Shown here in pieces: positions 27,982 through 35,703 of a stretch of DNA of 35,703 nt. Origin of the DNA: Chloroflexota bacterium (lineage in GTDB: Bacteria > Chloroflexota > Limnocylindria > Limnocylindrales > CSP1-4). The stretch spans positions 1-35,703 of the forward strand of contig JAKAJU010000002.1 of assembly GCA_021813655.1 (NCBI GenBank), in the 5' to 3' direction. The notes beneath the pieces are model-generated. The model was given only the letters and a program-made list of their open reading frames with translations. It was not told where the DNA came from and searched no databases. Each line of letters opens with the position of its first letter. Position 1 is the first letter of the stretch. The position numbers and the translations under genes were made by a program.

Positions 27982-28974
27982 GTGAAGTCCACCAGGATCC
28001 TCGTCGGCGTCGCAGCGGCGGCGCTTGTCGTGGCCGCATGCTCGTCCAGCGCCACCCCCGCCCCGTCGGCGGGCGGAGGTGGCGGCAGCGATCGCGCCAA
28101 CATCAGCATCGAGGTCGTGAGCCACGGCCAGGCGGCAGATCCGTTCTGGTCCGTCGTGAAGAACGGCGTCGATCAGGCCGCCAAGGACATGGGCGTCAAG
28201 GTCAACTACTCGGCGCCGGACACCTTCGACATGGTCAAGATGGCCCAGCTCATCGACGCGGCCTGCGCGAAGAAGCCGAGCGGCCTCGTCATCTCGCTTC
28301 CTGACGCGGCGGCCCTCGGCCCGAGCGTCACGAAGTGCATCGACGCCGGGATCCCGGTCTGGTCGATGAACTCAGGCTCCGACACGTACAGGGACCTCGG
28401 CATCAAGGCCCACGTCGGCCAGACCGAATACGAGGCCGGGTTCGGCGGCGGCGAGAAGCTCGCCAAGTCCGGCGGCAAGAAGGGCCTGTGCATCAACCAG
28501 GAGGTCGGCAACGCCGCCCTCGACCTGCGGTGCAAGGGCTTCACCGACGGCTTCACGAAGAACGGCGGCCAGTCGGTCGAGGTCCTGCAGGTCAACCTTG
28601 CGGACGCGACCGGCGCTCAGCAGACCGTCCAGGCGAAGCTCCAGGGCGACCCGACGATCGACACGATCCTCGCGCTCGGCCCCACCGGATCCACCCCGAC
28701 CCTCAAGGCGATCGACGCTCTCGGCCTGACCGGGAAGGTCAAGCTCGCGACCTTCGACCTCTCCCCCGAGGTCCTGAAGGCGATCCTCGCCGGCAACATG
28801 GAGTTCGCGATCGACCAGCAGCAGTACATCCAGGGCTACCTGCCGATCGTCTTCGCCACCCTCTTCCAGCTCTACGGCACGAGCCCGACGGGCGTCGTCA
28901 TGACGGGCCCCGGCTTCGTCACGAAGGACAACGCCCAGCAGGTCATCGACCTGAGCAGCAAGGGCATCCGGTAA
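27982..28974 (+). CDS. sugar ABC transporter substrate-binding lipoprotein (ribose/inositol-type periplasmic-binding protein)
   Basis: Lipobox [110 protein letters not shown]. Confidence 0.94.
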   Translation: MKSTRILVGVAAAALVVAACSSSATPAPSAGGGGGSDRANISIEVVSHGQAADPFWSVVKNGVDQAAKDMGVKVNYSAPDTFDMVKMAQLIDAACAKKPSGLVISLPDAAALGPSVTKCIDAGIPVWSMNSGSDTYRDLGIKAHVGQTEYEAGFGGGEKLAKSGGKKGLCINQEVGNAALDLRCKGFTDGFTKNGGQSVEVLQVNLADATGAQQTVQAKLQGDPTIDTILALGPTGSTPTLKAIDALGLTGKVKLATFDLSPEVLKAILAGNMEFAIDQQQYIQGYLPIVFATLFQLYGTSPTGVVMTGPGFVTKDNAQQVIDLSSKGIR

Positions 28975-29002
28975 CGGACGCCACGCTCGCAGTGAGCTGA
29001 AC

Positions 29003-29038
29003 GCGAAGGGGTCGGCGGTCGTCCGTCGACCCCTTCGC
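29003..29038 (+). terminator. intra-operon hairpin (12-bp perfect stem, extendable) between SBP and permease genes
   Basis: GCGAAGGGGTCG-GCGGTCGTCCGT-CGACCCCTTCGC; the loop can add G.U plus CGG/CCG pairs leaving a TCGT tetraloop. Confidence 0.75.
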
Positions 29039-29061
29039 CATCCGTCCTCGAGGGAGAGAGG

Positions 29062-30117
29062 ATGACGTCGTCTGCAGCGCGCCCGGCCCAGAGCCGACTC
29101 CGCGAGATCGGGATCTGGCGGAAGTTCCTCAACCGCCCCGAGTTCGGGTCGATCATCGGGGCGATCGTCGTCTGGACCTTCTTCGCGATCATCGCCGGCG
29201 GGAAGGGCTTCACGAGCGCGAAGGGGATCGCCGGCACGCTCGAGGTCGCGTCCCAGATCGGGATCCTCGGCGTCACCGTGTCCCTGCTCATGATCGCCGG
29301 CGAGTTCGATCTCTCGATCGGATCGATGGTGGGGGCCTCGGGGCTCGTCCTCGGCTACATGATCGTGGACGTCGGCTCGCCCGTCTGGCTCGCCGTCGTG
29401 GTCGCGTTCGCGTTCGCGCTCGCGGTCGGCGCGGGGAACGGGTACCTCGTCTACAAGACGGGATTGCCGTCGTTCCTCGTCACCCTCGCCACGCTCTTCA
29501 TCCTGCGCGGCGCGTCGATCGGCCTCACGCGCCTCCTGACGAACCTCACTGTGATCAGCGGGATCCGCGACAGGACCGCGGGCGACCCGGTCGCGTGGCT
29601 CTTCTCCGGCGTCCTCTTCTCCCCCGAGAGAGGCGCCGACTTCAAGGTCTCGATCCTCTGGTGGCTCGTCCTCGCGGTCGTCGCGACGTGGGTCCTCCTG
29701 CGCACCCGGTTCGGCAACTGGATCTTCGGTGTCGGCGGCTCGTCGGTGGCCGCCCGCAACGTCGGCGTCCCGGTGGCGCGCGTGAAGATCCTGCTGTTCA
29801 TGACGACCGCGTCGTCCGCGTGCCTCCTGGCGATGATCCAGGTCTTCTCCGCGGGCAGCGCCGACGTCCTGCGCGGCCAGCAGAAGGAGTTCGAGGCGAT
29901 CATCACCGCCGTCATCGGCGGCACGCTCCTCACCGGCGGCTACGGTTCTGCGCTCGGCTCGATGTTCGGCGCGTTCACGCTCGGCTCCACGCAGCTGGGC
30001 ATCGTCTTCGCCGGGATCAACACGGACTGGTACCAGGCCGTCCTCGGTGTCATGCTCCTCGTGGCCGTCCTCGTGAACAACTGGACCCGCCGCCGTGCCT
30101 CGGAGGCTCGACGATGA
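29062..30117 (+). CDS. sugar ABC transporter permease (RbsC family)
   Basis: Multiple TM helices; [81 protein letters not shown]. Confidence 0.94.
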   Translation: MTSSAARPAQSRLREIGIWRKFLNRPEFGSIIGAIVVWTFFAIIAGGKGFTSAKGIAGTLEVASQIGILGVTVSLLMIAGEFDLSIGSMVGASGLVLGYMIVDVGSPVWLAVVVAFAFALAVGAGNGYLVYKTGLPSFLVTLATLFILRGASIGLTRLLTNLTVISGIRDRTAGDPVAWLFSGVLFSPERGADFKVSILWWLVLAVVATWVLLRTRFGNWIFGVGGSSVAARNVGVPVARVKILLFMTTASSACLLAMIQVFSAGSADVLRGQQKEFEAIITAVIGGTLLTGGYGSALGSMFGAFTLGSTQLGIVFAGINTDWYQAVLGVMLLVAVLVNNWTRRRASEARR

Positions 30118-31028
30118 CCGAGAACGTCTCCCCGACCCCGGCGCGCGCGGGCGCGGCGCGGTTGGACACCCCGGTCCTCGAGGCCCGCAACGTCTCGAAG
30201 TACTTCGGGCGTGTCATCGCCCTGAAGGACGTCTCGCTCGCCGTCCGCCCAGGGGAGGTGAATTGCCTCCTCGGCGACAACGGCGCCGGCAAGTCCACCC
30301 TCATCAAGATCCTCTCCGGCGTCCACGGGCCCGACGGGGGCCAGCTGTTCATGAACGGCGTGGAGATCAGGTTGAGCTCGCCGCGCGACGCGCTGAACCG
30401 GGGGATCGCCACGGTCTACCAGGACCTCGCAGTCCTGCCCCTCATGAGCATCACGCGCAACTTCTTCCTCGGGTCGGAGCCCACGAAAGGGTGGGGCCCG
30501 CTCCGGCACTTCGACCTCGACGGCTCCTCGAAGATCGCGATCGAGCAGATGCGCGAGATCGGCATCGAGGTCCGAGACACCGGCCAGCTCGTCGGGACGC
30601 TGTCGGGCGGCGAGCGCCAGACGCTCGCGATCGCCCGGGCCGAGTACTTCGGCGCCAAGGTGCTCATCCTGGACGAGCCCACGTCGGCGCTCGGCGTGAA
30701 GGAGGCGGCAATCGTCCTCCGCCATGTGCTCCGCGCCCGGAGCAGGGGCCTCGGCGTCGTCTTCATCACGCACAACGTCCAGCACGCCCTGCCCGTGGGC
30801 GATGTCTTCACGATCCTCTCCCAGGGGAAGCTCGAAGGGACCTTCCGCAAGGGAGAGGTGGACACGGAGGCCCTCCTCAAGCTCATGGGTGGCGGGAGCG
30901 AGCTCGACGATCTCCAGCGCGAGCTCGAGGAGCTCGCTGCTGTGGCCGAGAAGGGCGTCATCGTCGACGCCCTGCCGCCGGTGCTCGATGAGACCCCGAC
31001 GGGCACGGACGGCTTCATCACGATCTGA
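30114..31028 (+). CDS. sugar ABC transporter ATP-binding protein (single ABC domain)
   Basis: [17 protein letters not shown] (Walker A), [14 protein letters not shown] (signature), [13 protein letters not shown] (Walker B). ATGA overlap with the permease stop. Confidence 0.95.
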   Translation: MTENVSPTPARAGAARLDTPVLEARNVSKYFGRVIALKDVSLAVRPGEVNCLLGDNGAGKSTLIKILSGVHGPDGGQLFMNGVEIRLSSPRDALNRGIATVYQDLAVLPLMSITRNFFLGSEPTKGWGPLRHFDLDGSSKIAIEQMREIGIEVRDTGQLVGTLSGGERQTLAIARAEYFGAKVLILDEPTSALGVKEAAIVLRHVLRARSRGLGVVFITHNVQHALPVGDVFTILSQGKLEGTFRKGEVDTEALLKLMGGGSELDDLQRELEELAAVAEKGVIVDALPPVLDETPTGTDGFITI

Positions 31029-31076
31029 CCGCCCGTCGCTGCGGGCACTCCGCCGTCGGCGACCACGCTCCACCAC

Positions 31077-31102
31077 CCGAGCCCGCCACCGGGCGGGCTC
31101 GG
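31077..31102. terminator. 11-bp stem / ACCG loop between convergent ABC ATPase and PfkB genes
   Basis: CCGAGCCCGCC-ACCG-GGCGGGCTCGG, ending adjacent to the pfkB-like stop. Confidence 0.7.
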
Positions 31103-32068
31103 TCATGCGTGGGGTGCGTAGGACCCCACGATGTCGGCTCGCGCGGGGCCGAAGATGCGCCGCACCCTCTCACGGACGAGCCGCGTGATCACCTGCGCGC
31201 GGTCGGGCACCCCCGCGAGACCCCAGTCCTCCACCACGAGCGACCCCGCCGCGGCGGCGACCCGGAGGTCGAGGACGGTGCGCTGCCGGCCGCCGATGTT
31301 CGGATGGGCCGCGGTCGCGACGAGCGCGGAGAGGAAGGTGTCCCCGGCACCGGTGGGATCCACCTCGCGGTCCGACCGCGTCGCCCGCCACCGGAGCGTC
31401 TGGATCGGCCCGGACGTCCCGAGCGTGAGGAGAAGCCCGCCCTCCGGGCCCTGGGTGACGGCGAGGACCGCACCGGGACGCAGGAGCGCCCAGAGGTCGT
31501 GCAGCGGCGTCTCGGGCGCCACGTCATGGTGGCTCACGCCCACGACGTCGGCGCGGCGGATGAGAGCCGACGCGGTCGGCGCCTTCCGTGTCACGCCGCG
31601 CCCGTCCTCGAGCTCGCGCAGGAGGCCCTGCCAGGCGACGCCGACGAAGGCACCCGCGGGGATCGGCTCGACCCACTCGTCGTGGACCTCGTCGGCGACG
31701 GGGGCGACCATCCATGCCCGACTGGCGATCCACGACTCGGGGAGCGGCGGCACCGGCAGCGGAACGCCCTTCCGCACGATCGTCTGCACGCGACCGTGGG
31801 GCGTCTCCACATTGTGGTAGACGGGCCCGGCCGGGAGCGGGACCAGGAGGAGGTCCGCGCCGGCGTCCCGGAGGAGGTCGAGCTCGGACGCGCCCCGGGC
31901 CTCGCGGTCCACGCCCACCACTGCCGCCGTCCGGAGCCCGAGACGGGCCGTGGTCAGCGCGCTGTACGTCACGCCGCCGCCGAGCCGCCAGCCGCGGGGA
32001 TCCTCCGGCGCGATGTCGCGGCATGCCGAGCCGACGTGGATGACCTCGGGCGGCCGTGCGGTCACCAC
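31103..32068 (-). CDS. PfkB family carbohydrate kinase
   Basis: GGGVTYSALTTARLGLRTAAVVGVD..., C-terminal VDPTGAGDTFLSALVATA signature. Confidence 0.9.
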   Translation of the reverse strand: MVTARPPEVIHVGSACRDIAPEDPRGWRLGGGVTYSALTTARLGLRTAAVVGVDREARGASELDLLRDAGADLLLVPLPAGPVYHNVETPHGRVQTIVRKGVPLPVPPLPESWIASRAWMVAPVADEVHDEWVEPIPAGAFVGVAWQGLLRELEDGRGVTRKAPTASALIRRADVVGVSHHDVAPETPLHDLWALLRPGAVLAVTQGPEGGLLLTLGTSGPIQTLRWRATRSDREVDPTGAGDTFLSALVATAAHPNIGGRQRTVLDLRVAAAAGSLVVEDWGLAGVPDRAQVITRLVRERVRRIFGPARADIVGSYAPHA

Positions 32069-32097
32069 GGCGTCGCGAGGCCGCCGATCGGGGCCGG

Positions 32098-32106
32098 CCT
32101 ATACTG
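32098..32106 (+). promoter_or_regulatory. candidate -10 TATACT in the divergent pfkB / 127-aa gene intergenic region
   Basis: GCCTATACTGCC about 50 nt upstream of GTG 32154. Confidence 0.4.
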
Positions 32107-32153
32107 CCGTTCGGGCATCGGGCGCCTCCACCGCTCCCCACCCCGGAGGATCC

Positions 32154-32537
32154 GTGTACTTCTACGAGCTGCACGAGGGCGACGACGACCTCATGTCGGA
32201 CGTCATCCTCGCATGCGAGAGCGAGGTCCCGCCCGGCGAGTTCCTCGACCTCGTCGAGCAGGCCCGCGCGCAGGTCGAGGAGACGTTCGAGGAGGACACG
32301 CTGCTCGAGGCGATCGCCGCCGAGCTCGAGCGTTCGCATGGCTTCGTCTTCGTGAGCGACGATCGACTCGTCGCGTCCGTGCGGATCGGCGCGAACGCCG
32401 CTGATGACCGACTCATCGGCACCGATGCGCAGGGGGCCGAGGACGAGGCCGAGGTCGACGACGACACGGAGCTCGCCGAGCAGACCGACTACCTCACCAT
32501 CCTCGCCGACTTCGACCAGCCCACGCGGCTGGACTGA
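32154..32537 (+). CDS. hypothetical acidic protein, 127 aa
   Basis: GTG start with GGAGGATCC upstream; MYFYELHEGDDDLMSDVILACESEVPPGEFLDLVEQARAQVEETFEEDTLLEAIAAELERSHGFVFVSDDRLVASVRIG..., own -10-like element. Confidence 0.75.
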   Translation: MYFYELHEGDDDLMSDVILACESEVPPGEFLDLVEQARAQVEETFEEDTLLEAIAAELERSHGFVFVSDDRLVASVRIGANAADDRLIGTDAQGAEDEAEVDDDTELAEQTDYLTILADFDQPTRLD

Positions 32538-32648
32538 GCGACCCGGCGCCCGGGCCGCCGTCGCACCCGCGACGCCGCGAACGGGCGGACGTGCACAGGC
32601 CCGGCCGTGAGCCGGCCCGACCGTCACCCTCGACCGCTGAGGGACGCG

Positions 32649-33752
32649 TCAGCGGCTGAAGAGGATCTCCATCACGTCCCCGTCGCGGACGTGGTAGCTC
32701 TTCCCCTCCGACCGCAGCTTGCCGTGCTTGCGGGCCTCGGCGGTCGATCCCAGCGCGACGAGGTCCTCGTAGGCGACCGTCTCCGCCCGGATGAAGCCAC
32801 GCGCGAGGTCCGTGTGGATGGCGCCGGCCGCGTCCACGGCGGTGGATCCATTCGGGACGGGCCAGGCGCGCACTTCGTCTGGCCCCGCGGTGAGGAAGCT
32901 GATGAGCCCGAGGAGCTCGTACGAGAGGGTGATGACGCGGTCGAGGCTCGATCCGTGGATCCCGAGGTCCTCCATGAAGACCGCCGCCTCATCGGGCGGC
33001 AGATCGCCGAGCTCCATCTCGATCCGTGCCGAGAGCGCATCGACGAGCGTCCGGCGGTGCGTCACCCGGGCGCGGAGCCCGGCCGCGACCTCGTCGGCCC
33101 GCGGGATCTCCGCCTCCCCGATGTTCGCGACGATGAGGACGGGCTTCTGGGTGAGGAATCGGAACCCGCGGATCGCCTTCTCCTCGTCCGAGGCAAGGTC
33201 CTCGTCACGGATCGGTCGGCCGGCGACGAGCGCCTCGTGCAGGCGACGGAGGATCGCATCCTCCCGCTCGTTCGCCTCGCGTTCGGCGGGCGTTCCGTGG
33301 TGGCCCGACGCCTTCAGCCGCTCGAGGCGCTTCTCCGCGACGGTGAGGTCCGAGAGCGCGAACTCGAGCTCGAGCCGCTCGACGTCGCGCCACGGGTCCA
33401 CGCTCCCGTCCGGGTGCGGGAAGGCCGGGTCCTCGAACGCCCTGACGACCTGCAGGAGCGCGTCCGCCTCGCGAAGGCGTGCGAGGTGCTCGGCCGGGAG
33501 CTCGTCGGTGCCCGCGCTCCCGTCGGTCGAGGGCGGCGGCGCGGGCAGGTCCAGGTACGTCACGTCCGCGTGGACGATCTTCTTCGGCCGGTAGATCTCG
33601 GCGAGTCGGTCGAGGCGCGGGTCCGGGACCTTCACGACGCCGACGTGAAGCTCCATCCCGCCATAGCCGCCGGTCTGGACGTGGCCGCGCGTCAGCGTGT
33701 TGAAGACGGTGGTCTTGCCTGCGCCGGCGAGTCCGACGATCGCGATCTGCAT
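32649..33752 (-). CDS. YchF/Obg-like P-loop NTPase with atypical G1 motif
   Basis: MQIAIVGLAGAGKTTVFNTLTRG...VGVVKVPDPRLDRLAEIYRPKKIVHADVTYLDLPA...KPVLIVANIGEAE...C-terminal TGS-like ISFLTAGPDEVRAWPV..GSTAVDAAGAIHTDLARGFIRAETVAYEDLV. Confidence 0.92.
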   Translation of the reverse strand: MQIAIVGLAGAGKTTVFNTLTRGHVQTGGYGGMELHVGVVKVPDPRLDRLAEIYRPKKIVHADVTYLDLPAPPPSTDGSAGTDELPAEHLARLREADALLQVVRAFEDPAFPHPDGSVDPWRDVERLELEFALSDLTVAEKRLERLKASGHHGTPAEREANEREDAILRRLHEALVAGRPIRDEDLASDEEKAIRGFRFLTQKPVLIVANIGEAEIPRADEVAAGLRARVTHRRTLVDALSARIEMELGDLPPDEAAVFMEDLGIHGSSLDRVITLSYELLGLISFLTAGPDEVRAWPVPNGSTAVDAAGAIHTDLARGFIRAETVAYEDLVALGSTAEARKHGKLRSEGKSYHVRDGDVMEILFSR

Positions 33753-33801
33753 GGGTCCCCCAGCGGGCCTGGCGCGCACGGGGCTGCGCCACGGCGGGTC
33801 C

Positions 33802-34827
33802 TCAGTAGCCGGCGGCCGGGTCCACGACGTTCACCAGAGGCTCACCGCGCCGGTACCGCTCGAGATTCTCGCAGAACAGGGCGATGCTGCGGTCGAGGAC
33901 GCGGTCGGTGGACCACGAGGTGTTCGGCGTGATGATGACGTTCTCGAGGTCGTAGAACGGCGACGTCGGTGGCAGCGGCTGCTCGCGGAAGGTGTCGAGC
34001 ACGGCGCCGCCGATCCGGCCGTCGCGGAGGGCGCGCAGCAGGGCGTGCTCGTCGAGGACTCGCGGGCGGGAGACGTTGATGAGCCACGCTCCGGGCCGCA
34101 TCGCCGCGAGCTCGTCCGCTCCGACGAGCCCGGCTGTTTCCGGCGTCAGCGGGACCGCGAGGACGACGATGTCCGATGCCGCCAGCAGCGCCGGGAGCGC
34201 CCCCGGGCCGCCGAGGGTCTCGACCCCCGGGACCGCCTCCGCCGTCTCCGGGCGGCGCCGCGTACAGACCACGCGGCTCCCCAGCACGGCGAGGCTGCGT
34301 GCGATCTCGCCGCCGAGGCTGCCGAGGCCGACGACCCCGACCGTGAGCTCCGACAGCTCGCGCCCCTCGAGCGGCTGCCATGTCCGCTCTCGCTGAAGCT
34401 CGAGCAACTGCGGGAGGCGGCGGGCCACCGCGAGCGCCATCATCACGACGTACTCCGCGACGGGCCGGCTGAAGACGCCGCGGGCGTTCGTGATCGTGAT
34501 CTCGGGCCGTCCGTGGACGGCAGCGATGACGCGGTCGACACTGGCCGCGGCCGAATGGATCCACCGAAGGTTCGGCGATCGCCCGACGATCCGCTCGAGC
34601 CCTTCGGCCGAGAGCGCCCCAGCGAAGAGGACCTGGACCGTGTCGAGCGGGCCGTCGGCCCGACCGTCCGTGGCGACCATGACGAAGGGGCCGTCCGGCC
34701 AGGCCGTGGCGATGCGCTCCAGGTCCCTGGCCCGGTGCCGCGCCGAGAGGATCGGCGTGATCGCGATCGCGGGCCCCCGGTCGTCGACGGCGGGCATGGT
34801 GGCGTCGCCGTCGGCGCGCGTCGTCAT
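33802..34827 (-). CDS. D-2-hydroxyacid dehydrogenase (NAD-binding)
   Basis: LRWIHSAAASVDRV...ITNARGVFSRPVAEYVVMMALAVARRLP...LTVGVVGLGSLGGEIARSLAVLGSRVVCTRR...WLINVSRPRVLDEHALLRALRDGRIGGAVLDTFREQPLPPTSPFYDLENVIITPNTSW. Confidence 0.93.
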   Translation of the reverse strand: MTTRADGDATMPAVDDRGPAIAITPILSARHRARDLERIATAWPDGPFVMVATDGRADGPLDTVQVLFAGALSAEGLERIVGRSPNLRWIHSAAASVDRVIAAVHGRPEITITNARGVFSRPVAEYVVMMALAVARRLPQLLELQRERTWQPLEGRELSELTVGVVGLGSLGGEIARSLAVLGSRVVCTRRRPETAEAVPGVETLGGPGALPALLAASDIVVLAVPLTPETAGLVGADELAAMRPGAWLINVSRPRVLDEHALLRALRDGRIGGAVLDTFREQPLPPTSPFYDLENVIITPNTSWSTDRVLDRSIALFCENLERYRRGEPLVNVVDPAAGY

Positions 34828-35703
34828 GCCGACCCTCTGCCGTGGGCCATCACGCGGCGCAGCCATCGGTCCGGGTCCTCGATCTCGCCGTCGCGCGGGA
34901 GCGACTCCGGGCCCTCCCACAGGCGGAGTCGCGCCTCGGGCCCGCCGCGCGCGACGATCGCCGCGACGAAGCGCTCGCCGGACCGGTACTGCTCCATCTT
35001 GAGGTCGAGGCCCGTGATCCGCAGCATCGCCTGCTCGAGAGGGCTCCGCTTCTCGCGTCGCTCGTGGAACCGCGCCGAGATGATCGCGTGGTCGGGCACG
35101 ATGTCGCGGGCGACCTCGTCCATCACATGGTCCCCGAATCCCTCGAGGAGGCTCATCACCGCCTGCGTCTCGCGCAGGAGCTGTCGCTGGCCTTCGGGCA
35201 GGAGCGTCTCGAGCCAGTGCCGCCGCCCGTTCGACCGCAGCACGGCCGCGAGCTCGCGAAGGGTCCCGCGGCCGAGGCCGCGGATCTCGCGCCCGAAGCC
35301 GTCGATCTGCGCCTCGATCCGGGACGCGAGGTACGGACGGAGCCACGGATGCGCCTCGAACTCGAACGCGTGCGTCGCCTCGTGCAGGGCGATCCACGTC
35401 CGGAACGCATCGACGTCCACGCCGAGCTTCCGCGCCACACGCCGGACGTTCTCGTCGACGAACAGCAACCGCCCGGGCTCCTCCTCCTCGGCCGCCAGGA
35501 GAGCGACGTCGTACTGGCCGAGGACCCGCTGGCCCATGAACGCGAGCATGAGTCCGATCTGCCGCGTCGTGACCCACCGGTTCGCCGCGGCGATCGCCGC
35601 CTTCGAGGCGCTCGCGTCGGGCGGGAGGATCCGCGCAAGGACCTCGCCCTCGATCCGCGAGAAAAGCCGCTCGGGCGTGCGGACGTTTGTGCGGGCCCAC
35701 GTC
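34824..35703 (-). CDS. zinc-dependent metalloprotease of the F420-biosynthesis-associated/putative hydrolase type; 5' end beyond window
   Basis: Open to the edge; NVRTPERLFSRIEGEVLARILPPDASASKAAIAAANRWVTTRQIGLMLAFMGQRVLGQYDVALL..GRLLFVDENVRRVARKLGVDVDAFRTWIALHEATHAFEFEAHPWLR (HEATH = HExxH). Stop overlaps the next start (ATGA). Confidence 0.85.
   Translation of the reverse strand, partial: TWARTNVRTPERLFSRIEGEVLARILPPDASASKAAIAAANRWVTTRQIGLMLAFMGQRVLGQYDVALLAAEEEEPGRLLFVDENVRRVARKLGVDVDAFRTWIALHEATHAFEFEAHPWLRPYLASRIEAQIDGFGREIRGLGRGTLRELAAVLRSNGRRHWLETLLPEGQRQLLRETQAVMSLLEGFGDHVMDEVARDIVPDHAIISARFHERREKRSPLEQAMLRITGLDLKMEQYRSGERFVAAIVARGGPEARLRLWEGPESLPRDGEIEDPDRWLRRVMAHGRGSA

Overview
GC-rich bacterial chromosomal window. 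Gene content and codon pattern resemble uncultivated Chloroflexota/Limnocylindria-type genomes, but that placement is inference only. I read 24 protein-coding genes, one tRNA (CAU anticodon) and several strong hairpins. The left two thirds is mostly minus strand: topA (truncated at the window edge and absent from the ORF track), a 106-aa orphan, a 3x Big_5 + CAP-domain secreted protein, dprA, comM/yifB, a receiver-ParA (CpaE/TadZ-like) fusion, an SPFH protein, NUDIX, tyrA, a plus-strand NarL-type regulator, trpB2, thpR, ppa, a stand-alone DnaB-C-like ATPase, an M20 peptidase, ftsH, tRNA(CAU), nagZ and an ftsB/divIC-like gene. The right third holds an mrfA-mrfB (yprA-yprB) repair pair, an iolG-like dehydrogenase, a sugar ABC transporter (SBP, permease, single-domain ATPase), a PfkB kinase, an acidic 127-aa orphan, a YchF-like P-loop NTPase, a D-2-hydroxyacid dehydrogenase and an F420-associated-type zincin (truncated). 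I see no CRISPR array, transposon, prophage or classical defense island. The points most worth checking are: a recurring TGCTAGAcT-type extended -10 motif with several genes apparently leaderless; the DnaB-C-like ATPase lacking its N-terminal domain and the usual motif-H3 Gln; the receiver-ParA fusion beside dprA/comM; the GTGA-coupled mrfAB pair; a very strong hairpin between the SBP and permease genes; 32-bp and 20-bp repeats in the tRNA-nagZ gap; and thpR with no standard start codon upstream of its conserved first beta strand. Most long antisense ORFs in the track look like GC-rich shadow ORFs.
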